A DNA stretch of 64,000 bases from Antedon mediterranea (GCF_964355755.1 NC_092670.1:14569201-14633200), one strand, 5' to 3'; counted from the stretch's first letter, positions 35,401 through 47,019 are shown. Program-made: numbers and translations. Notes: generated by a model from the sequence alone, not told the origin.

Positions 35401-36221
35401 TTTCCCACGAAGTTATGTAATATATATTAGGATGGGGCTTTGATTTAATTTGTTACCTAACTTGCCATATTTATTTATTTATTTATTTAATTTGTTCACA
35501 AAGTTATGTAATATAATAGGTGTGATTTTTATGACGTTGTTATATTGTGAAATTATATTTTTCTAATTTTACTGGTACTGTACATGTCATAAGCTATAAT
35601 TTGATATTAGACTTGATATCTATATTTATGTAATTTATAGTTTTTTTTATTTTCACATAGCTACATAATAATATTTAAAAATGAGGTAATTAAATTGTTC
35701 GAATTGTCAGGCACCCCTTCTAGAATTGTTAGTTAGGTCCTAAAGAATGTTTCTGTTAAGTTTGATGCTTTTGTCACAAAGTGCACAAACTGGCCAAAAA
35801 TATGACCTAAGCGACCAGAATAATATTATCTCTAGATGGGCTTTTCGAGATTATTTATAAACCAATAAAATATAGACATGGAGGACTTGTCTTCGTGGTG
35901 GGCTCCTTTTTGATATTACACGAAACCAATTAAATGAGATGGGCGTTAATGGCTTCTTTTCAAGACTTTACAGCACTGTTGGTCTAAACAACGTCTCTTT
36001 TAAGTACTGTAGATTATTCTGATCTGATAAACGTAGAATCATATAAGTTATCCATCCATCAAACTTTGTTCGTCAATCCGCCAACACTCATAAAGACAAA
36101 AAAAAAGATATAACTTACCATTAGACCGTATCATACTCGTGGGTTGTGGGAGTGTAGTCCCAAACACACAGGAGTTGATCATCAGGAAAAACCAAGGAAA
36201 TAGAATCATTATTTTCTTCAT
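26484..36221 (-). CDS. Secreted or surface multi-sushi (CCP) protein
   Basis: The start exon 36119-36221 encodes a signal peptide (MKKIMILFPWFFLMINS). Phase 1-1 CCP exons follow at 34549-34707, 31951-32115, 31654-31818, 31322-31486, 30521-30685, 30092-30256, 29795-29959, 29498-29662 and 26484-26648, mostly 165 bp. A typical domain has four cysteines: NCESSISIVNGQYSGSFTHG, GSITFTCDVGYTLVGE, TITCDNGQYSSSY, AVCR. This fits the C1-C3/C2-C4 sushi fold, but the usual Trp before the last Cys is replaced by Tyr or another residue. Sushi proteins commonly act in complement-type recognition or adhesion; the ligand is unknown. The 3' end is not identified; a divergent CCP exon lies at 16976. Whether all exons join one transcript needs RNA data. 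Confidence 0.75.
26683..27016. mobile_element. 334-bp MITE with TTAA target duplication
   Basis: The ends AGATGTATTTTCCCCC and its near-exact inverse (GGGGGACAATACATCT) are flanked by TTAA at 26679-26682 and 27017-27020. The paralogous CCP-exon flank at about 32145 has a single TTAA and no insert, giving a direct empty site. TTAA duplication is typical of piggyBac-type elements. No coding capacity. Confidence 0.85.
27021..27928. other. CCP gene flank and repeat-rich spacer
   Basis: 27021-27225 is duplicated at 32150-32345 with the neighbouring CCP exon. A 65-bp direct repeat (CCGATTTGATTTATGTT...) is at 27802-27868 and again at 28750-28815, on either side of the MITE at 27929. No gene is seen. 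Confidence 0.55.
27929..28460. mobile_element. 532-bp TIR element rich in GGTCTTA-type repeats
   Basis: Left end GGGGTGGATTGCTATAA and right end (inverse) GGGGCGGATTGCTATAA form the TIRs. Both arms carry many short copies of GACNGTCTTA/TAAGACCGGT, so the whole element can fold back. No open frame. The target duplication is not clear. Confidence 0.7.
28461..29282. other. Intron or spacer with no recognised gene
   Basis: AT-rich sequence with a short CGCG-containing patch near 28490-28520 and the second copy of a 65-bp repeat (28750-28815). Nothing coding is seen. Confidence 0.5.
29283..29395 (-). pseudogene. Degenerate CCP exon remnant
   Basis: The plus-strand sequence CCATGAGTATAGCTAGCAGA and the following ATTTGCAATACGGATAAATG match the 5' half of neighbouring CCP exons (minus strand) with many changes, including loss of codons for conserved cysteines. 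The 3' half is missing. Confidence 0.6.
29498..30256 (-). repeat. Tandem 297-bp amplification of a CCP exon plus intron (three units)
   Basis: Exons start at 29498, 29795 and 30092, exactly 297 bp apart: a 165-bp exon and a 132-bp intron. The introns are nearly identical, including AAATGGCACATAAATGTCAA. The same spacing recurs at 31654 and 31951. The amplification is recent, because introns are as conserved as exons. Confidence 0.9.
31654..32115 (-). repeat. Second 297-bp CCP exon pair
   Basis: Exons 31654-31818 and 31951-32115 are 297 bp apart and share the intron of the 29498-30256 block. The second, with its downstream flank to about 32345, also matches 26484-27225. This indicates block duplication of exon units within the gene. 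Confidence 0.85.
32346..34548. other. Long intron between CCP1 and CCP2
   Basis: AT-rich repetitive DNA with GACGTCAT-containing segments (32900-33100), GCGCGC-containing patches (33380-33400) and similarity of 33530-33640 to 40430-40520. A palindromic ACAGTATATACTGT lies at 32470-32483. No exon recognised. Confidence 0.5.
34708..36118. other. Intron 1 of the CCP gene, with degenerate tandem repeat
   Basis: 35245-35680 holds three to four imperfect units containing AAAGTTATGTAATATA and TACATGTCATAAGCT. The remainder is AT-rich. A 69-codon minus-strand frame at 34977-35186 has a hydrophobic stretch but no family similarity or splice support. Confidence 0.5.
36119..36221 (-). CDS. Signal-peptide exon of the CCP gene
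   Basis: The ATG at 36221 opens MKKIMILFPWFFLMINSCVF, a short basic start and a hydrophobic core, then GTTLPQPTSMIRSNG. A GTAAGT donor leaves phase 1, matching the phase 1-1 CCP exons. This fixes the start of the gene. Confidence 0.8.
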
Positions 36222-36389
36222 TTCAGTTTATGTATAGTCAGCACATACATACGAAATGATGAAATGGTTGATTTCCTCCGACAACATCTTTATGTTTAAA
36301 AAAAAACAGTATGCATAATTAAAACCAAAGGATTGGAAATGTGATGTTTAATTCATTTTCAAAAACAATAATTGTTTTATTAATGATTA

Positions 36390-38000
36390 TGATTCTCGAA
36401 TACACAGATATTTCAGCGTAAAGAAAACTGGCGACTTCAAATGAACGTACCGCAGCACAATACTAATTAGTAATTGTCGTTTACAGAAACGAATAATATA
36501 TATTGTTAGTAATTATTATTTAATACAAACGTTGAGAAGCAACTGTCAGTAATAAAGTGTATTTGTATATTATGTATTTATAATCAAACAGTGGCTTACC
36601 CACACACACAGTAATAAAGTGTATTTGTATATTATATCTAACAGTACCAACACTCACAGTAAGAAATTCGCGATTCAAATGGCGACCAAAAGTGGTTAAT
36701 ACGCAAGCCTGGGTGCAGAACAATTATTATACACATTTGCAGGAAAAAAGTATAGGAAAATTTTTTTGGGGGTTTTCTGATAGAGTATACCATATGGAAT
36801 GTCAGAAAAAAAATCCCCATCCCAGGGTCTTGGGGAAAAGTTTTTATGGCACTTTTAAATTTTGGCCTATATAACACACACAAATTCCTATTAACATACA
36901 CAAATACCTATATATAGGGGATAGGGAAAATCAATTAACAGTTTTTGTTACTTGCAGTTGTGTTTTAATGATTAAAATTAGTAGAGGCTTACTTTAATAA
37001 CTACTTCTCATAGTAGTTGATGAATCAAGTCGATACGATGACATCATCATGCCAGAATCCAATAATGGTGTCCAAATTGGCGGGGAAAACAGGGTATTGC
37101 TAAACCCCCGCAAACCCTGGAAACCTAAAAAAAAACATAGAAAACCCCACCGAACCGACATAAAAGTCATTGAATCATGGAGTGTACGCCCCACTAGGTA
37201 TGTCCATGTAAAAAAAAAATTAAATTTCTACTGTTAACTACTTATTTTTGGGATAAAACATCATTTTTTTGTTAAAAATTAGCAATCATTTTTTACCAAA
37301 AAATGATGTTTTACCCCAAAAATAAGTAGTTAACAGTAGAAATTTTATTTTTTTTAAAACATGGATATACCCAGTGGGTTGTACACTACATGATTCAATA
37401 TTTTTTATGTTGGTTCGGTGGGGTTTGCTATGTTTTTTTGGAGGTTTGCCAGGGTTTGCGGGGTTTAGCAATACCCTGTTTTTTCCGCCAAATTGGACGC
37501 CATATTGGATTCTGGCGTTATGATGTCATTGTTATCGACTCGATTTATCAACTACTATGAGAAGTAGTTATTAAAGTAAGCCTCAGCAAATTTTAATCAT
37601 CATAACACAACTCCAAGTAAAAAAAAACGTTAATTGGTTTTCCCTATCCCCTATATATAGGTATTTGTGTGTGTTAATGCATTAATTGTGTGTGTTATAT
37701 AGGCCAAAATTTAAAAGTGCTGTAAAAACTTTTCCCCAAGTCCCTGGGATGGAGATTTTTTTTCTGACATTCTATATGGTATACTCTATCAGAAAAAAAA
37801 GAAAAACATTTTCTATACCTTTTTCCCGCAAAATTTGTACTGCACCCAGGCTAGTATTGCAATACTGTATCTTAGGCTTTAAGTTTATTCTCCACAAGGG
37901 CCCATACATTTTCCAATTTACCTACTTGTGTTAAACCAAATAATTTGGAATGTTCCATTCATCGCTAATCAATACTTTGTATAAACGTATAATAACGTTT
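36390..38000. mobile_element. TIR-transposon relic interrupted by a foldback element
   Basis: 36390-36700 (TCTCGAATACAC, CGTACCGCAG, AAACGTTGAGAAGCAACTGT) and 37855-38000 (GTTTATTCTC, GGAATGTTCCATTCATCGC) match the family at 17290-23960 and 49257-51810. The 1.15-kb foldback element separates the two parts. Confidence 0.65.
36706..37852. mobile_element. 1147-bp foldback (hairpin) element
   Basis: Two ~560-bp arms are reverse complements around a loop near 37279. Ends are AGCCTGGGTGCAG and CTGCACCCAGGCT. Both arms carry GGGTATTGCTAAACCCC-like and CCTATATATAGGGGATAGGG segments. It has no coding potential and sits inside an older TIR relic. Confidence 0.85.
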
Positions 38001-38483
38001 AGACCGCCGTTCACATCCCTCACATTATTGTATTAATTTATAATTAATTCAACAACAAGACTATATTATTTTGTCATCTCCTCTGTTACTTTCCATGGCT
38101 GTTCTGTAGGCCTACTAATTATGGATATAGTTAACCTTGTTCATTATTATTTTTAACAGCATTCCAGCAATAACAAGAGGTGAAATGCACACCCCGCCAC
38201 GTTCACTTTCACAGGCTGCTGTGTTCTATATAAAGTACAGGTACACAAACACTTTTAACCTTAGCCTTTCCACCTTTATTAACTTTGTAAATATAAAGGA
38301 AGGAATAGTGCCTGTAATAAAAAAAATTTTCTGTTTAGACAAAATACGTAAAATAGACATTTTTTAGGCGTAGAAAGTTTCTTGTAGTACTTATTAGATC
38401 TTTGGTATAATTACTAAATTGGTGGCGCGCTTCTACATTGCCATCTCGAGCGATAAGATAGTTGTGATCCGGGCTGGGATTTT
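38001..38483. other. AT-rich spacer
   Basis: Nothing recognisable. A 76-codon plus-strand frame at 38137-38367 has no family features. Confidence 0.5.
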
Positions 38484-38801
38484 TTTTTTCGTACATAAGT
38501 TGGGGACCCCGTGTGAAAGATAGTCAAACTACTTCCTAAATATAACTAAACCTAACCCTCTAAATAATCTCTCTCGTACTCTAAAGTAAAAGAAGTAGCT
38601 CATGGGATTCGAACCCCATACATCGACATGTAAAGTCCATAGTCTACCACTCGACTACACAGACTTTTCGACAGAAAGCATTTGCATTAGCGAATTGTAG
38701 TTAGCTCAATTCTTACGTCACACCTTAAGGATATGACTAATGAATATTCATGTTTATTCTGTGACGTTTCATGAGGGGTCCCCAACTTATGTACGAAAAG
38801 A
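38484..38801. mobile_element. ~0.3-kb TIR element enclosing a tRNA-like sequence
   Basis: Perfect 21-bp inverted ends lie at 38490-38510 and 38775-38795 (CGTACATAAGTTGGGGACC and one or two more bases). On the minus strand, the interior has TAGTCGAGTGGTAGA and GGGGTTCGAATCCCAT, resembling tRNA A- and B-box regions. The tRNA stems are imperfect, so it is not called a tRNA gene. Confidence 0.65.
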
Positions 38802-39580
38802 AATATCGCATCCGGGCTCATTCATCCGTTCTAAATGCATAAATAGAATACCAATAATCCCACTGTAATTACTGAATTTTTCAAAAATAGATGATACATG
38901 GCAAATTTTACCATTTGGAAATACAGTACAGAAAATCAAGTGAAGAGCATGTGAATACCAAATTTAGTGACCAGTGCTACAGAAAAACGGTATTGATAAA
39001 AAAAAAATAGTGGCCACTAGGATGGATAAGAGCGACCCTGCTGAGTCCTGAGGTTTAGTGGTTATTCCTAACCCTAGATTATACTTTCCTAATACAAGTA
39101 GCCATATTCACCAAACAAATCATATAAAAACTCAAATTTAACATTTCCCCTTACTGTATTCATTAGATAAAAAATGTTTTAATTCAAAGGGTAAGTTTTC
39201 TTTCGCCATGGTTTGTAAATACGGCACTGAGTGACTGAAACATAATTAGACTACCGGATGGTACACCACCAATTAAACAAACAATGAAGGAAACTAAAAA
39301 GAAAGTAAAACCACCACCAATCAAGGAAAACAAAAGATAACTGGATAAACCAAATAAAAGAAACAAAAAAGGAAAAATGTAGACATTACAACAACCTGCT
39401 CGAACCAGAAAAATTACAGAAAACGTTTAAGAATGATACAGCACTGACTTCTTAAATAAACCAGAAACACAAAAACAGAATTTTTCCTAATCATTAATTC
39501 ACAATAGCCAGACTTTCGCTAAAAACCAGCGTCAAATTCACTATTCACACTTAGGGAAATACAATTAACATTAAAAATTT
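38802..39580. other. AT-rich spacer
   Basis: No gene is recognised. A short segment near 39000-39020 (AATAGTGGCCACTA) resembles the right end of the TIR block that closes at 42962. Confidence 0.45.
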
Positions 39581-42500
39581 AAGAGCCATTGTCTGTAAAA
39601 ATCAAAGATTTTGTGGAAGATGTAAAAAAAATGGATTTCTCTTAAATTTTTACCATGGATAGGCACTTCAATAAAAAGCATATCTACAGCATTCATTTTA
39701 ATTGTTAGCCTTCGTTGCCATGTCAACGGCTAATTATCCAAATTTGGATGTTTTTGCCATTTTTCACAGATTCCGTATAGTGAAAAAGGATGAACTTGTA
39801 TACTTATTTTAAACCAAAAAAACTTACATAAAACAGTTTTTGTTTATTACAGCTAAACAACAAAATATTGAGTTCCATTTAATGTATAAAATTACAAAAA
39901 CATTCCTATAACTTCCAAAGTGGTATTTTTATATCAATGAGGTTTTTTTAATTTGATAGTCAATAGTTTTTTCAACAATAAACATTAAAAACAAGGCCAT
40001 ATAGATGGCTGCAGTCGCGTGCTCATTAGTGTTTACCGACCGACCAACCTACCAACTGACCGAAATTACTGTACATGTTTAAAAATGTTGAAATGTAAAA
40101 ACATTTATATATTTTTTTAATTTACACGTGCGTAGCCTGTCACTTTTGACGTCCTCGTATAACGTAATTTCGAGTTGAAAAGTAAGTCAAGAAAACAGAA
40201 ATCGGGCAAATAGAGTGCGCAATAACATTTAACGCGCAGTGCGCGCGCAAAAATCTGCGCACTCATGGCAATTTTGTAAACGCTTAAAATTGCCTGAAAC
40301 GTACTCTTATTTCATCGAAAATAAATTTTGAAAATTTTAAGCGCGCGTACGCATGCGTTACATGCGCTACGCATGTAATTGTATTGCCATATGATGATTT
40401 ATGCCCTGAAATTTATGAGTACCAAATTTTATTTAATTGTGATTCATGGTTTTGAAGATATGATTACAAACGTGATTTCGTTAAATCGTGCGTAGACCGC
40501 GTAATTTTTTATTGCGCACCGTGAAAACATAACCACATCGATTCCTGGCCATAAGGAATATACTGTGACAAATTGACTTAGCTAGATTAAACTGATATCA
40601 AGATAAGGTCAGAAAGCGATAAAACGCATAGTGATACCGGACCGACAGACAGACCGACAGACCGACCGACCGACCAACCGACATAGTAAACTATAGAGTC
40701 GCGTCCACGCGACTAAAAAAACTGAGGTAAACTACATACATAGCTTTTGTGTTGCCAAGAAAATACGAAAAATACAAACAAAATAACAACAAACAAAACA
40801 CAAGAAATTAAATTCAAATATGGTTAATCCAATAATAAAATGTATTTGGCTTGCCATAATGTTACTAGAGTCATACGAATAGTTTAGATAAAATACGAGA
40901 ATGTTTTGCCAGGTTTATTTCAATTCGTCACTCGTCACACGAACCGGGGAATCGTCATTTTGGCACGAATTTTTTTTGTATATTTCGAAAGTATTTATTC
41001 TAAAGAACAATTGATGCAAATATCAACTGCGTATCTTATTTCATTAATTATTTTAATTATAATTTGGCGAATACTGTATGATATTATAATCATTCGTCAC
41101 ACGAAGCGAATATGGAATGTCGATTCGTCACTTTGTGGGAGGAAAACGCGCATCACGCACACTGTTTACACGGCTCAATAAACTGCGAATATGCGATTCG
41201 TCACTAATTGCAGGTGATCTGATTGGTTTATTACGTATCTGGAACATACCATGATGGACAATGTTCAGTCTCGCGAAGACAGATTGAGCATATATAGGTT
41301 ATAGAATATTGAACAGTATTTTACCCAGTAAAATCTGATTTATGTGGTTATTGATAAATCACCTCTATTGATGATCCTACTAAGGATAATCTTTCATTTC
41401 TGTATACACGTTTTTATTAAACAATTCATACATGTTGATGTTAGACTATTTACATACTGTATTTTTTTCTTGCTTTTTAAATTATATTGTTACGGCATTA
41501 AATTAGTTCGTCATTAAATACCTTGGTGGGCATGGCTATAAAAAATTCTATACTGTATATAGTCTGCAAAACTGTGATAGGCCCTACACTAATTACATAG
41601 TCATAGTAATTTTATAGTCATGCGTAAGATAAAAAAAAAACGAAATTTGAAACCAATATTAAATATAAAATGTGATATTTTACATGCTGACCTTAAATGA
41701 AATTGTTATCAAAAACTTTTCATCTCGTTTATTTCATCTTTTATAAATAATAAAAATCACAAGGTACATAGCACTTTTGAATTTAAAAAGGGTAAAAATG
41801 CATTTCACACCTTCAATAGTTGTAGCATTAACATACCTGAGTATATCAATGACTTTTGATTGGTTAAATTTTGGGGAAGGGAAGTGGTGGAACCAGGATT
41901 TTGAAATAGTTATGGGGAGGGTTGGAGGTGAGGGTCTTAACAATTAAAGTAAAGATCTGAACTTAACTTTATGTCCTATCTTTTGCATTGCAATTTTTAA
42001 ATTTGGCGGACTGGGTGGGTGCAGATTGAATCCGTCTATTGGTTGGGGCAATGGTAGCGACAGTGTGGTAGTTTTGTGACAAAATTAGGGTGGCGCTTGG
42101 CTGCATGAATTTAGTTTTGTAGTTGGTTATCTTTTTGTGGTTGTGATGGGGAAGGGAGAGGTTTGGGGTGTGAGATGAGTAATCTGTTGCAAAGATTAAA
42201 ATTTACAACGATCTGGTATAATTTATTCAAATTTCCAGAGGATATAACTTGAAAATGACACTAAAACTGGGAATTACAGAATCTATAATTACAAATATTG
42301 TTTTTTTTTTCTCACAAAACAACTAGAATTATATAAAACAATAAGAATTGTTCTGACCAAAGGGTTTATAATCAGATAATCAAAGAAAACAAAATGTTTT
42401 TACTAATATACCATGTTTTTTTAAAATAAAAATGCCTATATTTCTGGTAACATCGCTTACCCCAGCATTTTATTTTAGAAATCACTTATTAAACATTAGA

Positions 42501-42962
42501 CCTACCTATTTGTAATAAATCAGCTTAAAAAAATACACCACTTTGGGCGTTATGGTGAAGTAATGTTTAGTTGTTTTTAACAATTTAAACAAACTAAAAA
42601 ACACCCCTTTTTAAATAAATGGTATCTCCCAAACTATGAAATTAAAAATATTTTTAAAAAATGAAATGGGTACATAATGCATTGATATTATGCATACACT
42701 TATTATTTTTTATAATTGGATGAACAAAAAAAAATATCGTTCATTAAAATACTACCAATATCAATTTTAAAAAACCTTAATAAAGAACAAAATCACAAAT
42801 TTGCCCGTTGCCATGGAAATATATTTGTGAAATAAAAAATATTTCATATTTGATTTTTCTCAACAGATATATAGCCATGTGCAAAATTTTAAATAAATCC
42901 ATTTTTATAGTGGGCCACTATTTTTGATTTGATCTTTTATTGTTACAGACAATGGCTCTTAA
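39581..42962. mobile_element. ~3.4-kb block with TIRs AAGAGCCATTGTCTGTAA
   Basis: AAGAGCCATTGTCTGTAA starts at 39581 and its inverse ends at 42962, and weaker similarity extends inward (AAAAATGGATTT). The interior contains a CG-containing segment bounded by GACC/GACA microsatellites (40038-40065, 40636-40682) and repeats of ATTCGTCAC (40920-41205). No transposase is recognised, so it may be a non-autonomous element or two unrelated nested repeats. Confidence 0.5.
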
Positions 42963-42974
42963 ACATTCTAAGTC

Positions 42975-43105
42975 CTTCTACATCAGGTGGTTAAATCAGT
43001 ACCGAAAGTACGAACCAACTTTATATACCATCGAGTAAAAGTTCTAGAAGTAACGTGTGATTTACCAAATTTTGCCCATACATAAATTTATATATAGATT
43101 ACAAA
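42975..43105. repeat. Solo end of the 17290-23960 transposon family
   Basis: TACATCAGGTGGTTAAATCA, AGTACGAACCAACTTTATAT and AAATTTATATATAGAT match the outer ends at 17700-17830 and 23830-23955, in the orientation of the latter. No other part of the element is next to it. Confidence 0.75.
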
Positions 43106-43506
43106 ATTAGGTCATCTTCTTATATCCACCTTCCAGAACACAGGACCACAAAGTATTTATTGAAAAATATTATTTATTATCAAAGAAATACATGTTTTCT
43201 TAAATAATTATATTTACCATTATCATTCAATAGAAAATGCATTAATATGATTTATACTGTAATTGAAATGTATCGTTTAATGTTTTAAGTTTTGTTGTAA
43301 ATTTTTGTTCACTTGTATATGTTTTGTTTAATGTCGTCCCTGTCACAAAGCATGTTGCTTTTTAGGTGATGCTACCATTACTTTTGGAAATAAATGTTTC
43401 TATTCGGGAACGCTTGTTGTGTCCCAAAGGTGTCCACTTAATAGAGTTCTACTTTATTATAATGTATATGTATTGTATGTCAGTTTGTTAGAAATTATGG
43501 AATTCA
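43106..43506. other. AT-rich sequence up to the duplication joint
   Basis: No gene is recognised. The joint lies near 43507, where sequence matching about 7287 (ATATTTAATCAAT, GCTGAAGGCTAGATGG) begins. Confidence 0.5.
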
Positions 43507-43820
43507 TATTTAATCAATAATATCTTATTAGCTGAAGGCTAGATGGAAAACTCCGATAGAATCCGTTTAAAGGGCAAATCAATGTATTGGATTATAGCAC
43601 ATGAGTTTAATTCCATCTATTCTATAAATTGCTTCATCACAATATATATTTACAGCTTCTCTTTCCCCTTTGTTGTTCTTGCTCCAGCCTTTCTGTTGTA
43701 TTTCTAGATATGTATATATTGATATAGATTTTTGTAGCATACAGCTAATAGTGTCTGGAGGACAGAATATTATGCTGTAAAACTTGTCATTAAAATACTG
43801 ACTGTATACTCTTGTTGTAG

Positions 43821-45629
43821 GTTGGAACTGTTGATCCTGTTAAAGATATCAACACCATTATTGCTCAGAATAAAGGCAAAGAATTTGAAAAAGGTAGATG
43901 TTTGTTGGTTCTCTAATTGTGGGGAATGTGCTGTGTGGCGCTCATTCAAATCAAATCTAACAACAGGACACTGAGCTCGCCAAGATAGAAACTCATAACA
44001 GTTCTTTGATCTTATGTCTGACTGTGCTACATTATTGTTCTTGCAATCTTCAAATAAATTATTTTATTTTTATAGTTTGTGATGAGATGATCAAGCAAAT
44101 AAATGAATTACTAAAGCAATCTTTTGGGAAAAATATCCATGGAAAAGTAATGGATTGCACCAAAGCTCTCCGGCAGGAATGTTGCATATTTGACCATTCC
44201 TACATCTTCAATGAATTCCTGAAGGATTTAACAATTACACTTCCCACATTGTTGAAAGGAGACTTCTGGCAAGAAATTCAGAAAGGTACTGGAAAAATAT
44301 TTGTCAACACAAATGGAAAAATTAATTGTTTAACATACTGATATACTGTACATTGGAACCCCTATTAAATGGACATAGGCCCAATCTCTTACTAGATTCT
44401 GAATAGAGATTGACCGTAGTGTTAAAATATCCATTTTCCCTTGTTTGTTTTATGAGAAAGTATTCCCAGGAGTTCCTTACTGTATATTACATATATACAC
44501 ATCAATTGGCCACAGCACTCACAGAGAGGAGCTCCCAGTGTTATCTACTTTTGGAATACTGAATCTACTGAGGTTTTTTCCTGTTCATGTGTTTATGGAA
44601 CCGACAACTTAACATGGAGTGGAGTTGTGGCTTGGTGGTTATGATGCTTGATGCTGCCACTCCAAGGGTCCTGGGTTCAAGTCCCGTCACATGTCAGGAT
44701 TTTTTCTAAGGACAAAAATTACAACTCCACTCCCAAAGACTTGTAATAAGACTTTGTTTATGTAGAGCATCTTGTGTATATGTTTGTCTTGTGAACCTCT
44801 GAGTGACCCTAATGATCAGCAATTTGCTTGATGGATCACCCTCATTAAATATGGTTAAAAAAACCATTCCCTTTGAAGGACAAGACAATGAATTTAAAGC
44901 ATCTAGCCCGACATGAGTCAAATTCCATCAATCTCTCATATCAACCTTAAATGTTTTTTAAAATAATTAAATGTGCAATTGTCTTATAATATTGAAACAA
45001 CAGAATTTCAATATTTTGATAACATGTTTGTTCCCTTCTTTCTAGCTGGCGTCACACTAATAGCGAGCAGTGAATGCAGCACAAGTTCTGTAACAAAGGA
45101 TGCTGCAATTCAGGTAATTTGCTAAATTAAAATATAGAATCATCTTGGCTTTGGACAATTACTTTCAAATCAGATTACTTTTAAACTTTTTCTGCGTTAT
45201 TTTTTCAGTTTCTTCAAGAACAAAAGCAAGAAAATGATGATCAGACTGCTGTTGCTCCCGAGGAAGATGAAGATGACTTGGTGAATATTAAATTGTTTTT
45301 CTTATACTTGCAATATTTGTGCAGCTTCGTGTCAAATCTGGCAAACACAAGAGTTGAAATATAATGACCCTGCCTGTGTAACTATAATCTCTTCAGAGCA
45401 AAATATTAGTTCATACTACCCCCAAACACTAGAGGGTGCTATAAAAATGTTTGTAATATTTGTTTAACTACTGTGTGCACACACAGTAAACAAGAACAGG
45501 ATACGCAGTAGCATTTGATCACTAAATATAAAGTACTGCTATATTCTTAACTGCAAAATGTTTAACTTTGCTTATGTTTGTTTCCATTTGTTCCTAAATG
45601 CTTTTTTTTTTCAGTTGGACATGATGTAA
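43821..45629 (+). pseudogene. Duplicated 3' end of XRCC5 (exons 15-19 only)
   Basis: Exons 43821-43893, 44076-44285, 45046-45113, 45209-45280 and 45615-45629 have the same lengths, phases and splice sites as the parent. They encode 145 residues ending DEDDLLDMM. Seven amino-acid changes are visible (for example KDFKT to KDINT, NIYGK to NIHGK, FNGF to FNEF) and no stops. The vWA and ring-forming domains are absent and no Ku80 exon precedes it, so it cannot encode a Ku subunit. It could be a dead fragment, or be read as a new gene for the C-terminal helical domain if an upstream promoter exists. AATAAA is at 45805-45810. Confidence 0.85.
44616..44864 (+). mobile_element. tRNA-derived SINE present only in the duplicated copy
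   Basis: A-box-like TGGCTTGGTGG (44628-44638) and B-box GGTTCAAGTCC (44674-44684) give a Pol III promoter layout, followed by a ~180-bp tail ending GTTAAAAAAAC. The parental intron (near 8470) runs straight from AACTTAACAT to CCCTTTGAA, so this SINE inserted after the duplication. Confidence 0.8.
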
Positions 45630-45904
45630 TAATTTTCCAAAAGATGTATGGGAAAATGTATAAGATTAATTTTTGAATTTGTTAATTAACTAGAAATGTG
45701 TACAGTATTACTCTTTCAGTATTCTGTATTTAGTTTAGAGATTTGATATATTTTGTATATAAATTCCCTCTTATATTAAATAAACTGTGATGATTGTACA
45801 GTTGAATAAACTGATCAAACTGCTATGCACTAAACTGTGCTATATCCGCTACATTGTGACATACATTTTCATTTGTACAAAATACAGTTGCATACTGGTT
45901 TTTT

Positions 45905-46260
45905 TTTACCCAGGGCCTATCCAGATCAGGAGACAATACCCACTCGAATAGTGTACCAAGTTCTTTTAACGTGCGCACGACCTACAGCTTTATGTCCCAT
46001 CCGAATGAGAAGGCAAATGAGAGTAAAGTATCCTGCTTAAGGATACACTCATTATGGCACAGGCAGGTTCGATTCGATCCTTTACCATTATGCCATATAA
46101 CTCTATGGAAGGTCTACATAACACTTTTATGCCTAGACGGTCTCCCATCCAAATAATTTTCCCAGCCCAACGTTGCTTACACTTCACTGATCTGATGAGA
46201 ACCAGTGTTTTCAATGCCAATCTCCTCATATTTGAGTAAAATGGGATGTCCACAGTTTAA
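45905..46260 (-). mobile_element. Duplicate of the 5S-headed chimeric SINE
   Basis: Collinear copy of 9600-9985. It keeps GGGAGACCGTCTAGGCATAA and the GATCAGTGAAG region, and better shows the central block (TCCCATCCGAATGAGAAGGC) and a B-box-like GGTTCGATTCGATCC on the plus strand. Confidence 0.65.
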
Positions 46261-47019
46261 GATGTAGAAAATGTAGTAAATTTATTCAACCTACATACGA
46301 TTATTTTATAATTGATAACACTACAAAGAAGCAGATGTTGTATCTTTTTTTATTGCATCATTTAAATATGTTAAAGTAATTACATATTTATTCCAATCGC
46401 ATCAAATTTGAATTCTGACTAGGTATCAGGATTGTTTTCATAGCGAATTTCAACATACAGCGCACGACTGCTGGACTACACAGCATCTAATCTAATAGAC
46501 ATTCTGTGAAAGCTCAGAAACATATTGAGCATGCGCAGACCATTTATCAGCTATACCTAATATACTGTGCCGCATAATCAAACGAAAAGTTTGCGATCAA
46601 TTTCAATACAAATGTTTTGCTATTATATTTATTTTGTAAAGCATGTTTTGAGCTCATACATTGTGATTAAATGGTAAAATACATTTTTAAAAACTATAAT
46701 TTTTAAAATACACGAACGGTTATTTCTTCAACTATACTAAACCAAAGTAACAGTGCACATACTCTCCGACCATATCATTACCAACGACCAGCATTTTATC
46801 AGTAAAAGCATTTATTTTAACTAAAGGCCGACAACACTGTTTTTAGTACGGTATACTTTCCCACTTTAGATGTCATACCATCAGTTTATGAATACACGTA
46901 TATAACCCTTTCCCCTAAATGTTTTACGCCTATCAACAAAATATCTGTCGTGATTACGGCATTTGATCGAAGAAAAAGTTGTCTAGTTTTATAAATGTTT
47001 GTACGATGTTTGGTTCCCA

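Noticed and set aside
38585-38668. Functional tRNA gene on the minus strand
   Set aside because: A- and B-box-like words exist, but the T-stem and acceptor stem pair poorly; it is part of a TIR element.
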